Assembly: GCA_040775095.1 (NCBI GenBank)
Contig: JAXGTD010000067.1
Location: forward strand, 1-21,806
Origin: JAXGTD01 sp040775095
GTDB lineage: Bacteria; Pseudomonadota; Gammaproteobacteria; Chromatiales; Chromatiaceae
Length of the DNA stretch: 21,806 nucleotides
Direction: 5' to 3'
In this document: positions 7,335-15,313 of the stretch, one piece after another
Layout of the letters: every line of letters starts with the position of its first letter
How positions within the stretch are numbered: the stretch's first letter is position 1
Made by a program: the position numbers and the translations under genes
The notes under the pieces: generated by a model
What the model was told of the DNA's origin: nothing
Databases searched by the model: none
The model's input: only the letters and a program-made list of their open reading frames with translations

Positions 7335-9431
7335 ATGGATAGACAAGAAGCGGAAGCGTTGTTGCAGACGGCGATCGGCGTCCCTGCTGGCCGGTTCCGT
7401 GAGGGCCAGTGGGAGGCCATCGATGCACTGGTCAACCACAGGCGGAAGCTGTTGGTGGTGCAGCGCACGGGTTGGGGAAAAAGCTCGGTCTATTTCATAA
7501 GCACCCGGATTCTGCGTGATGCGGGCGCTGGTCCTACGGTGATCGTCTCCCCCTTGCTGGCGTTGATGCGGAACCAGATCGAGGCCGCACAGCGGCTGGG
7601 CATCCGCGCCGCGACGATCAATTCCACCAACGAGGCGGATTGGCCGCGGGTTCAACGCCAGATCCGTTCGGACCAGATCGATGCCATTCTGATTTCGCCG
7701 GAGCGGTTGTCCAAGGAGTCCTTCGTGGATGAGGTTCTTCTGACGATTGCGGACAGGGTCGGCCTGCTGGTCGTGGACGAGGCCCACTGCATCTCCGACT
7801 GGGGATACGATTTCAGGCCGGACTACCACCGTCTGGTCAACGTGCTTCGGCAACTGCCGCCGAACGTGCCCCTGCTCGGCACTACGGCCACCGCGAACAA
7901 TCGCGTGATCGAGGACGTTCAGTCGCAGCTCGGGGATATCCAGACCCAGCGCGGTACGTTGGTGCGCGACAGCCTCGTGCTGCAAACCCTGCGTCTGCGG
8001 GATCAGGCATCACGCCTTGCGTGGCTCGCGCAGCAGGTTCCCGAACTGCCGGGAACTGGCATCGTCTATGTTCTGACAGTGCGGGACGCCGAGCAGGTTG
8101 CGGACTGGCTCGGATCTCGCGGGATCGCGGCACGGGCCTATCACGCCCGCGTCGAGCACTCGGACTTTGCAGACAGCAACAGCTATCGGCAACACCTTGA
8201 AGACCTGCTGCTTCGCAATGAGCTCAAGGTGTTGGTCGCAACGACGGCATTGGGTATGGGCTACGACAAGCCGGATCTCGGCTTTGTCATCCATTACCAA
8301 GCGCCGGGCTCGGTCGTCGCTTACTACCAGCAGGTAGGGCGCGCCGGTCGTGCGATCGACAGGGCTTACGGCGTGCTGCTGGCGGGCAAGGAAGACGAGC
8401 ACATCCATGAATTTTTCCGGCACAGCGCGTTCCCGGACGAGCGGGATGTCAACGCGATACTCGGCCTGCTGGCGGCAAATGATGGCTTGTCGCTACAGGA
8501 GATACAGGTGGAGCTGAATCTTCGGCATGGTCAGATAAAGAAGGTATTGCAGGTGTTGAGCGTCGAGTCACCAGCGCCCCTGATCAAGCAAGGGAGTCGG
8601 TGGTATCGCACGCCTGTCCACTACAGGATGGACCATGAGCGCATTCGTCGTCTTACCGAGCAGCGGGAAGCTGAGTGGCAGGAGATTCTGGCTTATGTGG
8701 CCAGCCGAACCTGTCTGATGGCGTTCCTCAGAAGCGCGCTGGACGACCCCGAAGCGACCGAGTGCGGCAAGTGTGCGGTGTGTCGGGGCGAACCTGTTGT
8801 AGGGACCGCTGTGGATCGGGGACTGGCAATAGAGGCCGCGCGCTATCTTCGCCATGCCGGGATCATCTTCACGCCGAAGAAGCAAGTGGCAGCCGGGGCA
8901 TTTCAGGAATATGGATTCCGAGGGAATCTTCCGAAGAATTTGCGGGCGGAAGAAGGCCGCATCCTGTCGCGCTGGGGCGATGCTGGTTGGGGCGGTCTGG
9001 TGGCCGATGACAAGCACGCCGGACACTTCCGCGACGCGCTGGTGGATGCGATGGCCGAGATGGTTCGGGATCGTTGGAAGCCCGATCCGGCTCCGCGATG
9101 GGTCGCCTGTGTTCCATCGAAGAATCATCCGACCCTGGTTCCCGACTTTGCCCAGAGGCTATCCGCCCGCCTGGGATTGCCCTTCGTGGATGCGATCGGG
9201 AAGGTGCGCGACAACGAGCCGCAAAAGATGCAGCAGAATCGATTCCACCAATGCCGCAATCTTGACGGTGTGTTCCAGATGGCGGAGGAGATCCCTTCGG
9301 GTCCGGTGCTGTTGGTTGACGATGTGATCGATTCCGGTTGGACCGTGACGGTGCTGGCCGCGTTGCTGCGGCGGGCGGGTAGCGGACCAGTCTTCCCTAT
9401 CGCGCTGGCCTCCACCACGAGTGGTGATTGA
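7335..9431 (+). CDS. RecQ-family DNA helicase fused to a ComF-like phosphoribosyltransferase domain
   Basis: The protein has 698 residues from ATG 7335, which has GGGA 7 nt upstream and begins just before the RecQ core. Helicase motifs are in order: FREGQWEAID (residues 21-30), Walker A as QRTGWGKS (43-50), DEAHCISDWGYDFRPDY (148-164), TTATA (183-187), and ATTALGMGYDKPDLGFVIHY with YYQQVGRAGRA. A zinc-binding group C460, C477, C480, C483 follows, as in RecQ. The C-terminal 130 residues resemble ComF-type phosphoribosyltransferases: VACVPSKNHPTLV, then the PRPP loop LLVDDVIDSGWT (659-670). It is predicted to unwind DNA with ATP; the role of the transferase domain is unknown. The next gene starts directly after the stop. 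Motif I is unusual for RecQ (QRTG-W-GKS). The helicase call is firm; the system's purpose is not known. Confidence 0.9.
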   Translation: MDRQEAEALLQTAIGVPAGRFREGQWEAIDALVNHRRKLLVVQRTGWGKSSVYFISTRILRDAGAGPTVIVSPLLALMRNQIEAAQRLGIRAATINSTNEADWPRVQRQIRSDQIDAILISPERLSKESFVDEVLLTIADRVGLLVVDEAHCISDWGYDFRPDYHRLVNVLRQLPPNVPLLGTTATANNRVIEDVQSQLGDIQTQRGTLVRDSLVLQTLRLRDQASRLAWLAQQVPELPGTGIVYVLTVRDAEQVADWLGSRGIAARAYHARVEHSDFADSNSYRQHLEDLLLRNELKVLVATTALGMGYDKPDLGFVIHYQAPGSVVAYYQQVGRAGRAIDRAYGVLLAGKEDEHIHEFFRHSAFPDERDVNAILGLLAANDGLSLQEIQVELNLRHGQIKKVLQVLSVESPAPLIKQGSRWYRTPVHYRMDHERIRRLTEQREAEWQEILAYVASRTCLMAFLRSALDDPEATECGKCAVCRGEPVVGTAVDRGLAIEAARYLRHAGIIFTPKKQVAAGAFQEYGFRGNLPKNLRAEEGRILSRWGDAGWGGLVADDKHAGHFRDALVDAMAEMVRDRWKPDPAPRWVACVPSKNHPTLVPDFAQRLSARLGLPFVDAIGKVRDNEPQKMQQNRFHQCRNLDGVFQMAEEIPSGPVLLVDDVIDSGWTVTVLAALLRRAGSGPVFPIALASTTSGD

Positions 9432-10787
9432 ATGACGGTTTCCGAGACGGCGCAGGCCGTTCTGCTTCTGACAGCCCATTTCAAGACAAGCGATTCGGGC
9501 GCGGCCAAGCCACTCGCTCCGAAGGAATACGGGCGGTTCGCAGAGTGGCTCCACCAACGGTCGTTGACACCGGCGCATCTCCTGCACGGCAATCCGGGTA
9601 ACCTGCTAAGCGAGTGGCACGACAAGACGGTTTCGATCGAACGGGTGAACGCGCTGCTCGACCGGGGACCTGCGTTGGCCATCTCGATGGAGAAATGGCT
9701 AAGGTCTGGCCTGTGGGTGATGACCCGCTCCGACCCGGACTATCCTCGGCGGCTCAAGCAACGTCTGGGGAGCGATTCGCCCGCCGCCCTGTTTGGTTGC
9801 GGCAGCCGGGTGTTGCTGAACAAGGGCGGGCTCGCTGTGGTCGGCTCGCGCAACGTAAAGGATGCGGACCTGGCGTACAGCAGCAAGCTCGGTGTGCTCG
9901 CTTCAGGTGCTGGAGTTTCGATCGTCTCCGGTGGTGCACGAGGCGTCGATGAGACGGCCATGCTCGGCGCGCTCGGTGCGGAAGGGACGGCGGTGGGCGT
10001 GTTGGCCGACAGCCTGCTGCGTGCCTGTTCGGGAGCCAAGTACCGCGAGCATCTAATGGCGAACAACTTGGTGCTGGTGTCGCCGTTCAACCCCGAAGCC
10101 GGGTTCAACGCGGGCAACGCCATGCAGCGCAACAAGTATATCTACTGCCTCGCGGATGCGGCGCTGGCCGTCCACTCGGGCACGAAAGGCGGGACATGGA
10201 CGGGGGCGCATGAGGTCTTGAAGAAGGGATGGATCCCGCTGTGGGTCAAGCCGACGGATGACCCCGAAGCCGGTAATGCAGCGCTCATCGCGGCGGGTGC
10301 GTTGGAAGCCCCTGCGACTATAGATGGCGTTCAGGTGGCCGCGTTCTGCAGGGTGAATGAGGATCAGCTAAAGACTGACCGGGAATTGTTCGATCAAGCA
10401 GCGGTGGTTGGAGAACCAAAGCCCCTGCCGAAGCCTGGTGAAGAGGCCGATGCTGGGTGCCGATCGCTAGCTCAGGGAATGCCAGAACCGACATGCGGCG
10501 ACGGCGGTCCGCCACCCGTGCTTGACGCAGGAACCTGCAGAGGCGTTGCACAGGCCCCTGACTTGTCTGAGGTCACCTTGTATGAGCTCTTCGTGGTCAA
10601 GGCCAAGAAGCTTTGCGGGAAAGAGCCCCGCACCCCCGACGACATGATTGAGGCGCTGGACATCAACAAGACCCAGTTGAATGTATGGCTTAAACAGGCT
10701 GTTGAAAAAGGGGAGCTTAGGAAGCTCGCCAAGCCCGTGCGGTATGGGGTGCCCAGCAGCAAGCAGGGGGCCTTGGCACTGGACTAG
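9432..10787 (+). CDS. DprA/Smf-like SLOG-domain protein
   Basis: The protein has 451 residues. An N-terminal helical region (about 1-90) leads into the DprA-type segment with YPRRLKQRLGSDSPAALFGCG (about 103-123). A Rossmann/SLOG fold follows, with LAVVGSRN (133-140), SGGARGVDETA (165-175) and NKYIYCLADAALAVHSGTKGGTW (about 233-255). A Pro/Gly-rich linker (about 330-380) precedes a winged-helix-like end (ELFVVKAKKLCG ... VRYGVP). Classical DprA binds single-stranded DNA and loads RecA during transformation. This protein is longer and diverged, so that role is not assured. Its ATG directly abuts the TGA of the RecQ-transferase gene, so the two are surely co-transcribed and probably translationally coupled. 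Third-position GC looks lower than in the surrounding genes, suggesting transfer of both as a unit. Confidence 0.85.
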   Translation: MTVSETAQAVLLLTAHFKTSDSGAAKPLAPKEYGRFAEWLHQRSLTPAHLLHGNPGNLLSEWHDKTVSIERVNALLDRGPALAISMEKWLRSGLWVMTRSDPDYPRRLKQRLGSDSPAALFGCGSRVLLNKGGLAVVGSRNVKDADLAYSSKLGVLASGAGVSIVSGGARGVDETAMLGALGAEGTAVGVLADSLLRACSGAKYREHLMANNLVLVSPFNPEAGFNAGNAMQRNKYIYCLADAALAVHSGTKGGTWTGAHEVLKKGWIPLWVKPTDDPEAGNAALIAAGALEAPATIDGVQVAAFCRVNEDQLKTDRELFDQAAVVGEPKPLPKPGEEADAGCRSLAQGMPEPTCGDGGPPPVLDAGTCRGVAQAPDLSEVTLYELFVVKAKKLCGKEPRTPDDMIEALDINKTQLNVWLKQAVEKGELRKLAKPVRYGVPSSKQGALALD

Positions 10788-11298
10788 ACGCGATGCGTCA
10801 CTTGAAAGACCGAAGGGTCGAATAGCCGGCGGGTGCGCCGTTCGTGGAGCGAGGTTGGCGGACGGCCAAGGGCTTCCATAAACTCGACCAAGCGGGAACC
10901 AGCCCATTGGGCCGGCGGGCAACGTCCGGGATGGTGCCGGGGAGCGTCCGGCGCCAGGGCGGCTGCACCTCGGCCTCACTCCCTAAGCCTTTGATCAGGG
11001 CATTGAGGCACTGGTCCGCGAGGCCAGCACCCTACCACTGGTGCAAATCAGCCAGGAACTCTGTCTGCTGCTCAACAACAGTGTCTGTGCGAACATCCAG
11101 GCATCCCATTGGGGGGCGAGCCAGCGAAGAGCGTTCGCCTCATCGACCGAGAGCCCTGCATCAGCAGATCGGGCCATCCGGATCATGGAGCGCCGCGGCC
11201 GTTGTCCGCGGCGGGATGGTTCAGGCCAAGCCCCGGGAACCGGAGGGCAACGGCGGCGATCCGTGATCGCGACCGTTGCCCCTCCGCGGCGGGGTGGA
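10788..11298. other. Non-coding spacer between the dprA-like gene and the globin gene
   Basis: I see no supported gene in these 511 bp. Short open frames on both strands (for example 10995-11186 minus) lack ribosome binding sites and known domains. The end nearest the globin gene holds a long hairpin (11242-11285). A word at about 11199-11225 (CCGTTG, then TCCGCGGCGGGATGGTTCAGG) is repeated with small changes at about 11273-11303, at the end of the globin gene. Confidence 0.5.
11242..11285 (-). terminator. Long hairpin just after the globin stop
   Basis: GGAGGGCAACGG (11242-11253) pairs with CCGTTGCCCCTCC (11273-11285) apart from one bulged base. Inside, GCGATC (11256-11261) pairs with GATCGC (11265-11270) around a CGT loop. 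It lies 13 bp beyond the globin stop codon in the direction of transcription. No T-run follows, so it may stabilise the 3' end or act as a Rho-independent-like terminator without a U tract. Confidence 0.45.
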
Positions 11299-11715
11299 TC
11301 AGGCGGCCTCGGCCCTCGCGCCGGACTTCATGACGTCGGCCAGTGCCCCATAGACGGTGGCCCAGGCGTCCTTCACCGCGGGGGTGAACGCGTCGCCGAG
11401 CCCGCGTTCCAGCGTCCAGAGCAGGGCGTCCGCCACCTTCGCGTAGTCTTCGTCTTTGACGCCGTAGGCCGCATGGCGTCTGCCGGAATCGCGGATCGCC
11501 TCGAGCATGGGCTCGAGATTGTCGAGGGCGTTCACCGCCGTGTTGATCATGCCCATCAGCTTGCGTCCCTGTTCCTTCATATCGGACTTGAACAGGGGCC
11601 GGACCTCCGGATAGACCTCGAAGAGTCGGCCGTAGAAGAGAACGGCAGCCTGCCCGGAGATGGGCTTGACCTTGGCCCAGCTGGATTTCACGAGTGCTTT
11701 TTGGCTTGGCGTCAT
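11299..11715 (-). CDS. Single-domain bacterial haemoglobin (Vgb-like globin)
   Basis: The protein has 138 residues, starting MTPSQKALVKSSWAKV. ATG 11715 is preceded by AAGGAG at a good distance; the longer open frame upstream has no globin character. The globin landmarks are present: Tyr28 (B10), Phe42 (CD1), Gln49 at the distal E7 position as in Vitreoscilla haemoglobin, and His81 (F8) in RRHAAYGV as the haem ligand. The end is GDAFTPAVKDAWATVYGALADVM. It has no FAD/NAD reductase part, so it is not a full flavohaemoglobin (Hmp). It probably binds O2 and converts nitric oxide to nitrate in the cytoplasm with help from another reductase. It is divergent from nsrR, with an NsrR-like operator in its upstream region, so NO-induced expression is likely. 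Confidence 0.92.
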   Translation of the reverse strand: MTPSQKALVKSSWAKVKPISGQAAVLFYGRLFEVYPEVRPLFKSDMKEQGRKLMGMINTAVNALDNLEPMLEAIRDSGRRHAAYGVKDEDYAKVADALLWTLERGLGDAFTPAVKDAWATVYGALADVMKSGARAEAA

Positions 11716-11831
11716 GGAGATGCTCCTTGAGTTGCTTGCTGTGCGGTAGACGTGCCTTTGCGCCCGGGTATCGCTGGGCCTTGCTCGCCGTCGCCCCGCG
11801 GGACCGGAACGCGAGCTGACCCGCCCGAGTA

Positions 11832-11854
11832 AACATGCATCTCGAATACATCTT
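11832..11854. promoter_or_regulatory. NsrR-type operator
   Basis: Two 11-bp half-sites, AACATGCATCT (11832-11842) and GAATACATCTT (11844-11854), surround a single C. They fit the NsrR pattern of GATGYATTT-N-AAATRCATC-type inverted repeats with few mismatches. The site lies 117 bp upstream of the globin start, between the globin gene and nsrR. Repression of the globin gene, relieved by NO, is inferred; autoregulation of nsrR is possible. Confidence 0.7.
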
Positions 11855-12131
11855 TTGTGCCAGGGGCGACCACCCTGGGTCAAGTGATTGACCACTGAAC
11901 AAAAACGAGCATCGCACGCGCCCGCCCGCGCAGCAGGGGCCGGCGGAACCTGCTGCCTGATGGTGCATGGGACCAGCGCGTTGCACGCTGATTGCGCGGG
12001 GGAGGGAAAACCGTTCGGGTACACCGCCGGGAGTGTTAGGCTGTCGCGCTCAGGTCGGCCGCGCCTGGCAGGCACCGCCGGTTTCTCAAACCGCAGGCTG
12101 GGCGTTCACACCCGCTCGAGGCGATCCCGCG

Positions 12132-12575
12132 ATGCATCTGACCCGTCAGACAGACTATGCCTTGAGGTTGATGATCTACCTGGCGGTGGCCGAGCAACCG
12201 CTGGCGACCATCAGCGAGGTGTCCGGGAGCTTTCGCATGTCCCGCAACCACCTGATGAAGATCGTCCATCACCTGGCCCAACTCGGATATCTGCAGACCC
12301 TGCGGGGCAAGGGCGGAGGGATTCGGCTTGCGCGCCGCGCGCAGGACATACGCATCGGTGATGTGGTGCGCGATCTCGAGCCCGCGATCCCGCTGATCGA
12401 CTGCCGCAACCCGCCCTGCCCGATCGCCGGCTCATGCCGCCTGGTCGCGATGCTGGAGCGGGCGCGATCGGCCTTCTTCGAGACCCTCGGACAGTACACG
12501 CTGGCCGACGTGGTGGCAGAGCCCGCGCCCCTGCGCACGATGCTGCTCGCGGAGATCTCCCAGGCCGGGGCTTGA
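12132..12575 (+). CDS. nsrR: NsrR, nitric-oxide-sensing Rrf2-family repressor
   Basis: The protein has 147 residues. MHLTRQTDYALRLMIYLAV opens the Rrf2 winged helix, with the recognition region at about 26-48 (ISEVSGSFRMSRNHLMKIVHHL). Then come RGKGGGIRLARRAQDIRIGD and the three [Fe-S] cluster cysteines C91, C96 and C102 (CRNPPC ... SCRL), at the same positions as in E. coli NsrR. NO attacks the cluster and releases the repressor from DNA. ATG 12132 is chosen for the family start; GAGGCG lies 7 nt upstream. The gene is divergent from the globin gene across 416 bp holding the operator. That pairing supports NsrR rather than IscR, whose cysteine spacing differs. Confidence 0.93.
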   Translation: MHLTRQTDYALRLMIYLAVAEQPLATISEVSGSFRMSRNHLMKIVHHLAQLGYLQTLRGKGGGIRLARRAQDIRIGDVVRDLEPAIPLIDCRNPPCPIAGSCRLVAMLERARSAFFETLGQYTLADVVAEPAPLRTMLLAEISQAGA

Positions 12576-12743
12576 CCGCCGGGCCCCGCGCGCCTGCCTG
12601 CTCATCCGCGCACACGCACGAACAGGGCGGTGTACCGCGACACGGCCCGGGCACCTTGCATCGCGAAGACACCCGATGGATGGAGTCGCCCGCCGTCTTG
12701 CTCGGCGTCGTGCTCGGCCGCCCTCTACCCCGAGGCGACGCCC

Positions 12744-14384
12744 TCACAGGGGGGCGGAACGGAAGTCGCGGCCAAAGGTCTCGATGCTGGCCGCGGTTCC
12801 ACACACGAAGATCACGTCGCCGGATTCGATTCGGAAGCGTTCATCGAACTCGACCACCACCTTGCCCCCGCGCTCGAGTCCGACCAGCGAGGCACCGCTG
12901 CGCTCGCGCACCCCGGCCCGCCAGGGATGGGCGCCAACGAGGCTGCCCGGGGACATGCGCATGCACATCAGTCGCTGGTCCATGGCCAGCGCGCGGTCCC
13001 CGAGGAGATGGTGGGCGAGCAGCTGCCCCGCCACCTGCCCGACCGAAACGGCAAAGTCCGCGCCCGCCTGGTAGAGCCGCGGGACGTTCGACGCGCGGTT
13101 GACCCGGGCGATCAGGCGTATGCGTGGGGCATAGTCACGCACGACGGCGGTCCCGAACACGCCGGCGCTGTCGTCGCTCAACGCCATGACCAGCGTGCCA
13201 GCCTCCCGGACCCGCGCCCGCTCAAGGGTCGACTCCTCCAGCAGGTTGCCGACGACGTCCACGCCATCCTGCGCCTGGGCGTCGATCACGGTGGTCGTCT
13301 CACCGGCGTCTTGCAGCATCTCCACCACTTTGCGACCCACCTCACCGTATCCGGCCACAACGATGGCGCCAAGGCGGGGGATCGGCGCGGCCAGGGCGTC
13401 GACCTTGAGCAGGTTCTCGTGGGCGCCGATAACGACCAGGATCGCGCCCGCGGCGATCGGGGTATCCGGACCCCGGGTCGGCGTGAAGGTGCCACCCTGC
13501 CATTGGCCGATCAGATTGACGCCAAGGCGCTCACGCAGATGAACGGAGCCCAGTCTTCGCCCCACCAGGGGGCTCTCGGGGTGCACCCGATATTCGGCGA
13601 GCCCCACCTGTTCGTCCAAGTTGTGCAAACCCTCGGCGCGGGGGCTGATGCGGGCGCTGGCGTGGGCCGCAAGGGCCCCGGCAAGCACATGCGATGGCGT
13701 ATAGACGGCGGTTGCACCGACCTTGAGCATCGGCGAGCGATGCAGCGGATTCTCCGCCAGGGCATAGATCGGCCCGGTGAACCCGTGCTCGCGGGCCGTC
13801 ATGATGAAGGTTGCATCCACGTGATCGTCGGCGTTGGTGAACAGGGCCCGCGCCCGCTCCACGCCAACGAGCAGATCGAGGTCCTGATCGAGGTTCCCAA
13901 CCACGACCTGGAAACCCCGATTGGCCAGACTGCGCCCGGACGCCGGATCCTGCTCGAGGACCACAAAGGGGGTTTTCGACTGCTGGAGCTCCGCCACCAG
14001 CGACTCCACCGCCGGCCCGTAGCGGTGGAACAGCACGCGCCCGTCCATCGGCGGCAGGTGTCGCGGCAGGCGCGCCTCGAACCGTTCCTCGAAGTAAGGG
14101 AGCACGTAGATCGGGAAGATCAGAAAGACCAGGAACAGGCCGCAGAACTGCGCCAACATGACGAACAGGACCATGGCCGGGTGCGCCCAGTGCGAGTCCT
14201 TCCCGTAACCCGTGGTGGTCAGGGTCTCGGCCGCCCATTCCAGGCCCTCGGACAACATCCGCGGGTCACCCTCCAGGTAGGTCATGCCGAGCATGTAGAG
14301 GGTGCCGAGCAGACCGACCGCGGCCGGCAGGGTCGCCAGCAACGCGAGAAGGCGCAGGGTGGAACGTCTGAGCTTCAGTCGCAA
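12744..14384 (-). CDS. Potassium channel with two RCK/TrkA-type nucleotide-binding domains
   Basis: The protein has about 546 residues. Two membrane helices (about 9-35 and 70-92) flank a pore loop with selectivity filter TTTGYG (56-61), the signature of K+ channels. The cytoplasmic part holds two TrkA-like units. The first (about 105-330) has a degenerate Rossmann glycine motif. The second begins at GAIVVAGYGEVGRKVVEML with a proper GxGxxG and continues through a TrkA-C end (SLVGLERGGKVVVEFDERFRIESGDVIFVCG). It is likely a ligand-gated inner-membrane K+ channel. TTG 14384 is chosen because GGAG lies 7 nt before it; an alternative TTG at 14402 has no clear site. It is convergent with nsrR, with 168 bp of featureless sequence between them. 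Confidence 0.88.
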   Translation of the reverse strand: MRLKLRRSTLRLLALLATLPAAVGLLGTLYMLGMTYLEGDPRMLSEGLEWAAETLTTTGYGKDSHWAHPAMVLFVMLAQFCGLFLVFLIFPIYVLPYFEERFEARLPRHLPPMDGRVLFHRYGPAVESLVAELQQSKTPFVVLEQDPASGRSLANRGFQVVVGNLDQDLDLLVGVERARALFTNADDHVDATFIMTAREHGFTGPIYALAENPLHRSPMLKVGATAVYTPSHVLAGALAAHASARISPRAEGLHNLDEQVGLAEYRVHPESPLVGRRLGSVHLRERLGVNLIGQWQGGTFTPTRGPDTPIAAGAILVVIGAHENLLKVDALAAPIPRLGAIVVAGYGEVGRKVVEMLQDAGETTTVIDAQAQDGVDVVGNLLEESTLERARVREAGTLVMALSDDSAGVFGTAVVRDYAPRIRLIARVNRASNVPRLYQAGADFAVSVGQVAGQLLAHHLLGDRALAMDQRLMCMRMSPGSLVGAHPWRAGVRERSGASLVGLERGGKVVVEFDERFRIESGDVIFVCGTAASIETFGRDFRSAPL

Positions 14385-14838
14385 GCGCGGGCTCCAAAAC
14401 AATGCGCGGACCGGCCCGGTGGGGCCCCCGCGGCCCCTGGCTTATGCCACCGGCAGGCAGGAGGGTTGTTCCCGGTGGCGGATCCCGACCGAGGTCACCG
14501 TCAAGAACGTCGGATACCGCCCGCCGGAGTTTACGCCCGATGCAGGTACACAACCAAGGATCGAGGCCACGGAACCGCCGACGGGGCCGGCGCGGCGGCC
14601 GATGCGACAGCCCCATCGCGAGGCGCGCCAGCGGTGGGCCTCCCCACCCATGGGATCACCGACGCCGGGCATCGCGGCGCTGGCCACCGGCTTGCGCCAG
14701 GAGGGGCTGCCGCGGTTGCCGGCCCGGCGACATCACAGCCGGACCCGGCAGCCGCGGCCCGAAAACGCTGTCCGCCCCGCGGCGATGCCCGATGCCGCGC
14801 GGTTGTCCTGCCGCGGGTCATCCGCTATCGTCGCGGCC
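14385..14838. other. Non-coding spacer upstream of the K+ channel and Mth938-like genes
   Basis: No supported gene lies in these 454 bp. The long open frames here are by-products of high GC. An inverted repeat GCCACCGG (14446-14453) / CCGGTGGC (14472-14479) with an 18-nt spacer lies about 60 bp upstream of the channel start and could be an operator. I found no convincing -35/-10 pair. Confidence 0.45.
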
Positions 14839-15210
14839 ATGAGATTCGCACCATCCGCCGCCGACTCCGGCTACCTGATCCAGGCATACGACATCGACCG
14901 CGTGCGCATCGCCGGACACGACTACCTCGTCAGCCTGGCCGTCTCGGCCCGGCAGATCGTCCCCGACTGGGGACCGACCGGCGTCGCCGACCTGCGCCCG
15001 GAGCACTTGGATGCACTCCTGACCCTCGAGCCGCAGGTCATCCTCCTCGGCACCGGGCGGCGGCAACGCTTCCCCGATGCGCGGATCTACAGCGCGGTCC
15101 TTGCGCGGGGCATCGGTGTCGAGATCATGGACACGGGTGCCGCCTGCCGCACCTACAACATCCTGGTCGGCGAGGGACGCCCCGTGGCGGCCGGCCTGAT
15201 ACTGGACTGA
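14839..15210 (+). CDS. Mth938-like / DUF498 family protein
   Basis: The protein has 123 residues: MRFAPSAADSGYLIQAYDIDRVRIAGHDYLVSL ... VILLGTGRRQRFPDARIYSAVLARGIGVEIMDTGAACRTYNILVGEGRPVAAGLIL. The LLGTGRRQRFP and EIMDTGAACRTYNIL words are hallmarks of the small Mth938-like family, related to the mitochondrial complex I assembly factor NDUFAF3. The biochemical function in bacteria is unknown. ATG 14839 gives the family length; the ribosome binding site is weak. The open frame extends far upstream, but that part overlaps the K+ channel gene and is Arg/Pro-rich noise. It may be transcribed with the following gene, 103 bp downstream. Confidence 0.85.
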   Translation: MRFAPSAADSGYLIQAYDIDRVRIAGHDYLVSLAVSARQIVPDWGPTGVADLRPEHLDALLTLEPQVILLGTGRRQRFPDARIYSAVLARGIGVEIMDTGAACRTYNILVGEGRPVAAGLILD

Positions 15211-15313
15211 TCCCGGTCCCACCACCGGCCCCGGACCGGTCCGCCTGGCCTCGCGAGGCGACGCCGGCAAATCCAAGCCCCATTGCTCACGACCAAATCC
15301 GCAAGCACAATCC

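Noticed and set aside
10995..11186. Small minus-strand open frame in the spacer before the globin gene
   Set aside because: No ribosome binding site or recognised family was found, and its codon use does not resemble the neighbouring genes. Frames on both strands here look equally poor.
11299..12075. Longer globin protein starting at 12075
   Set aside because: The extra 120 residues are Arg/Pro-rich and cross the NsrR operator. AAGGAG before ATG 11715 and the normal globin length fix the start there.
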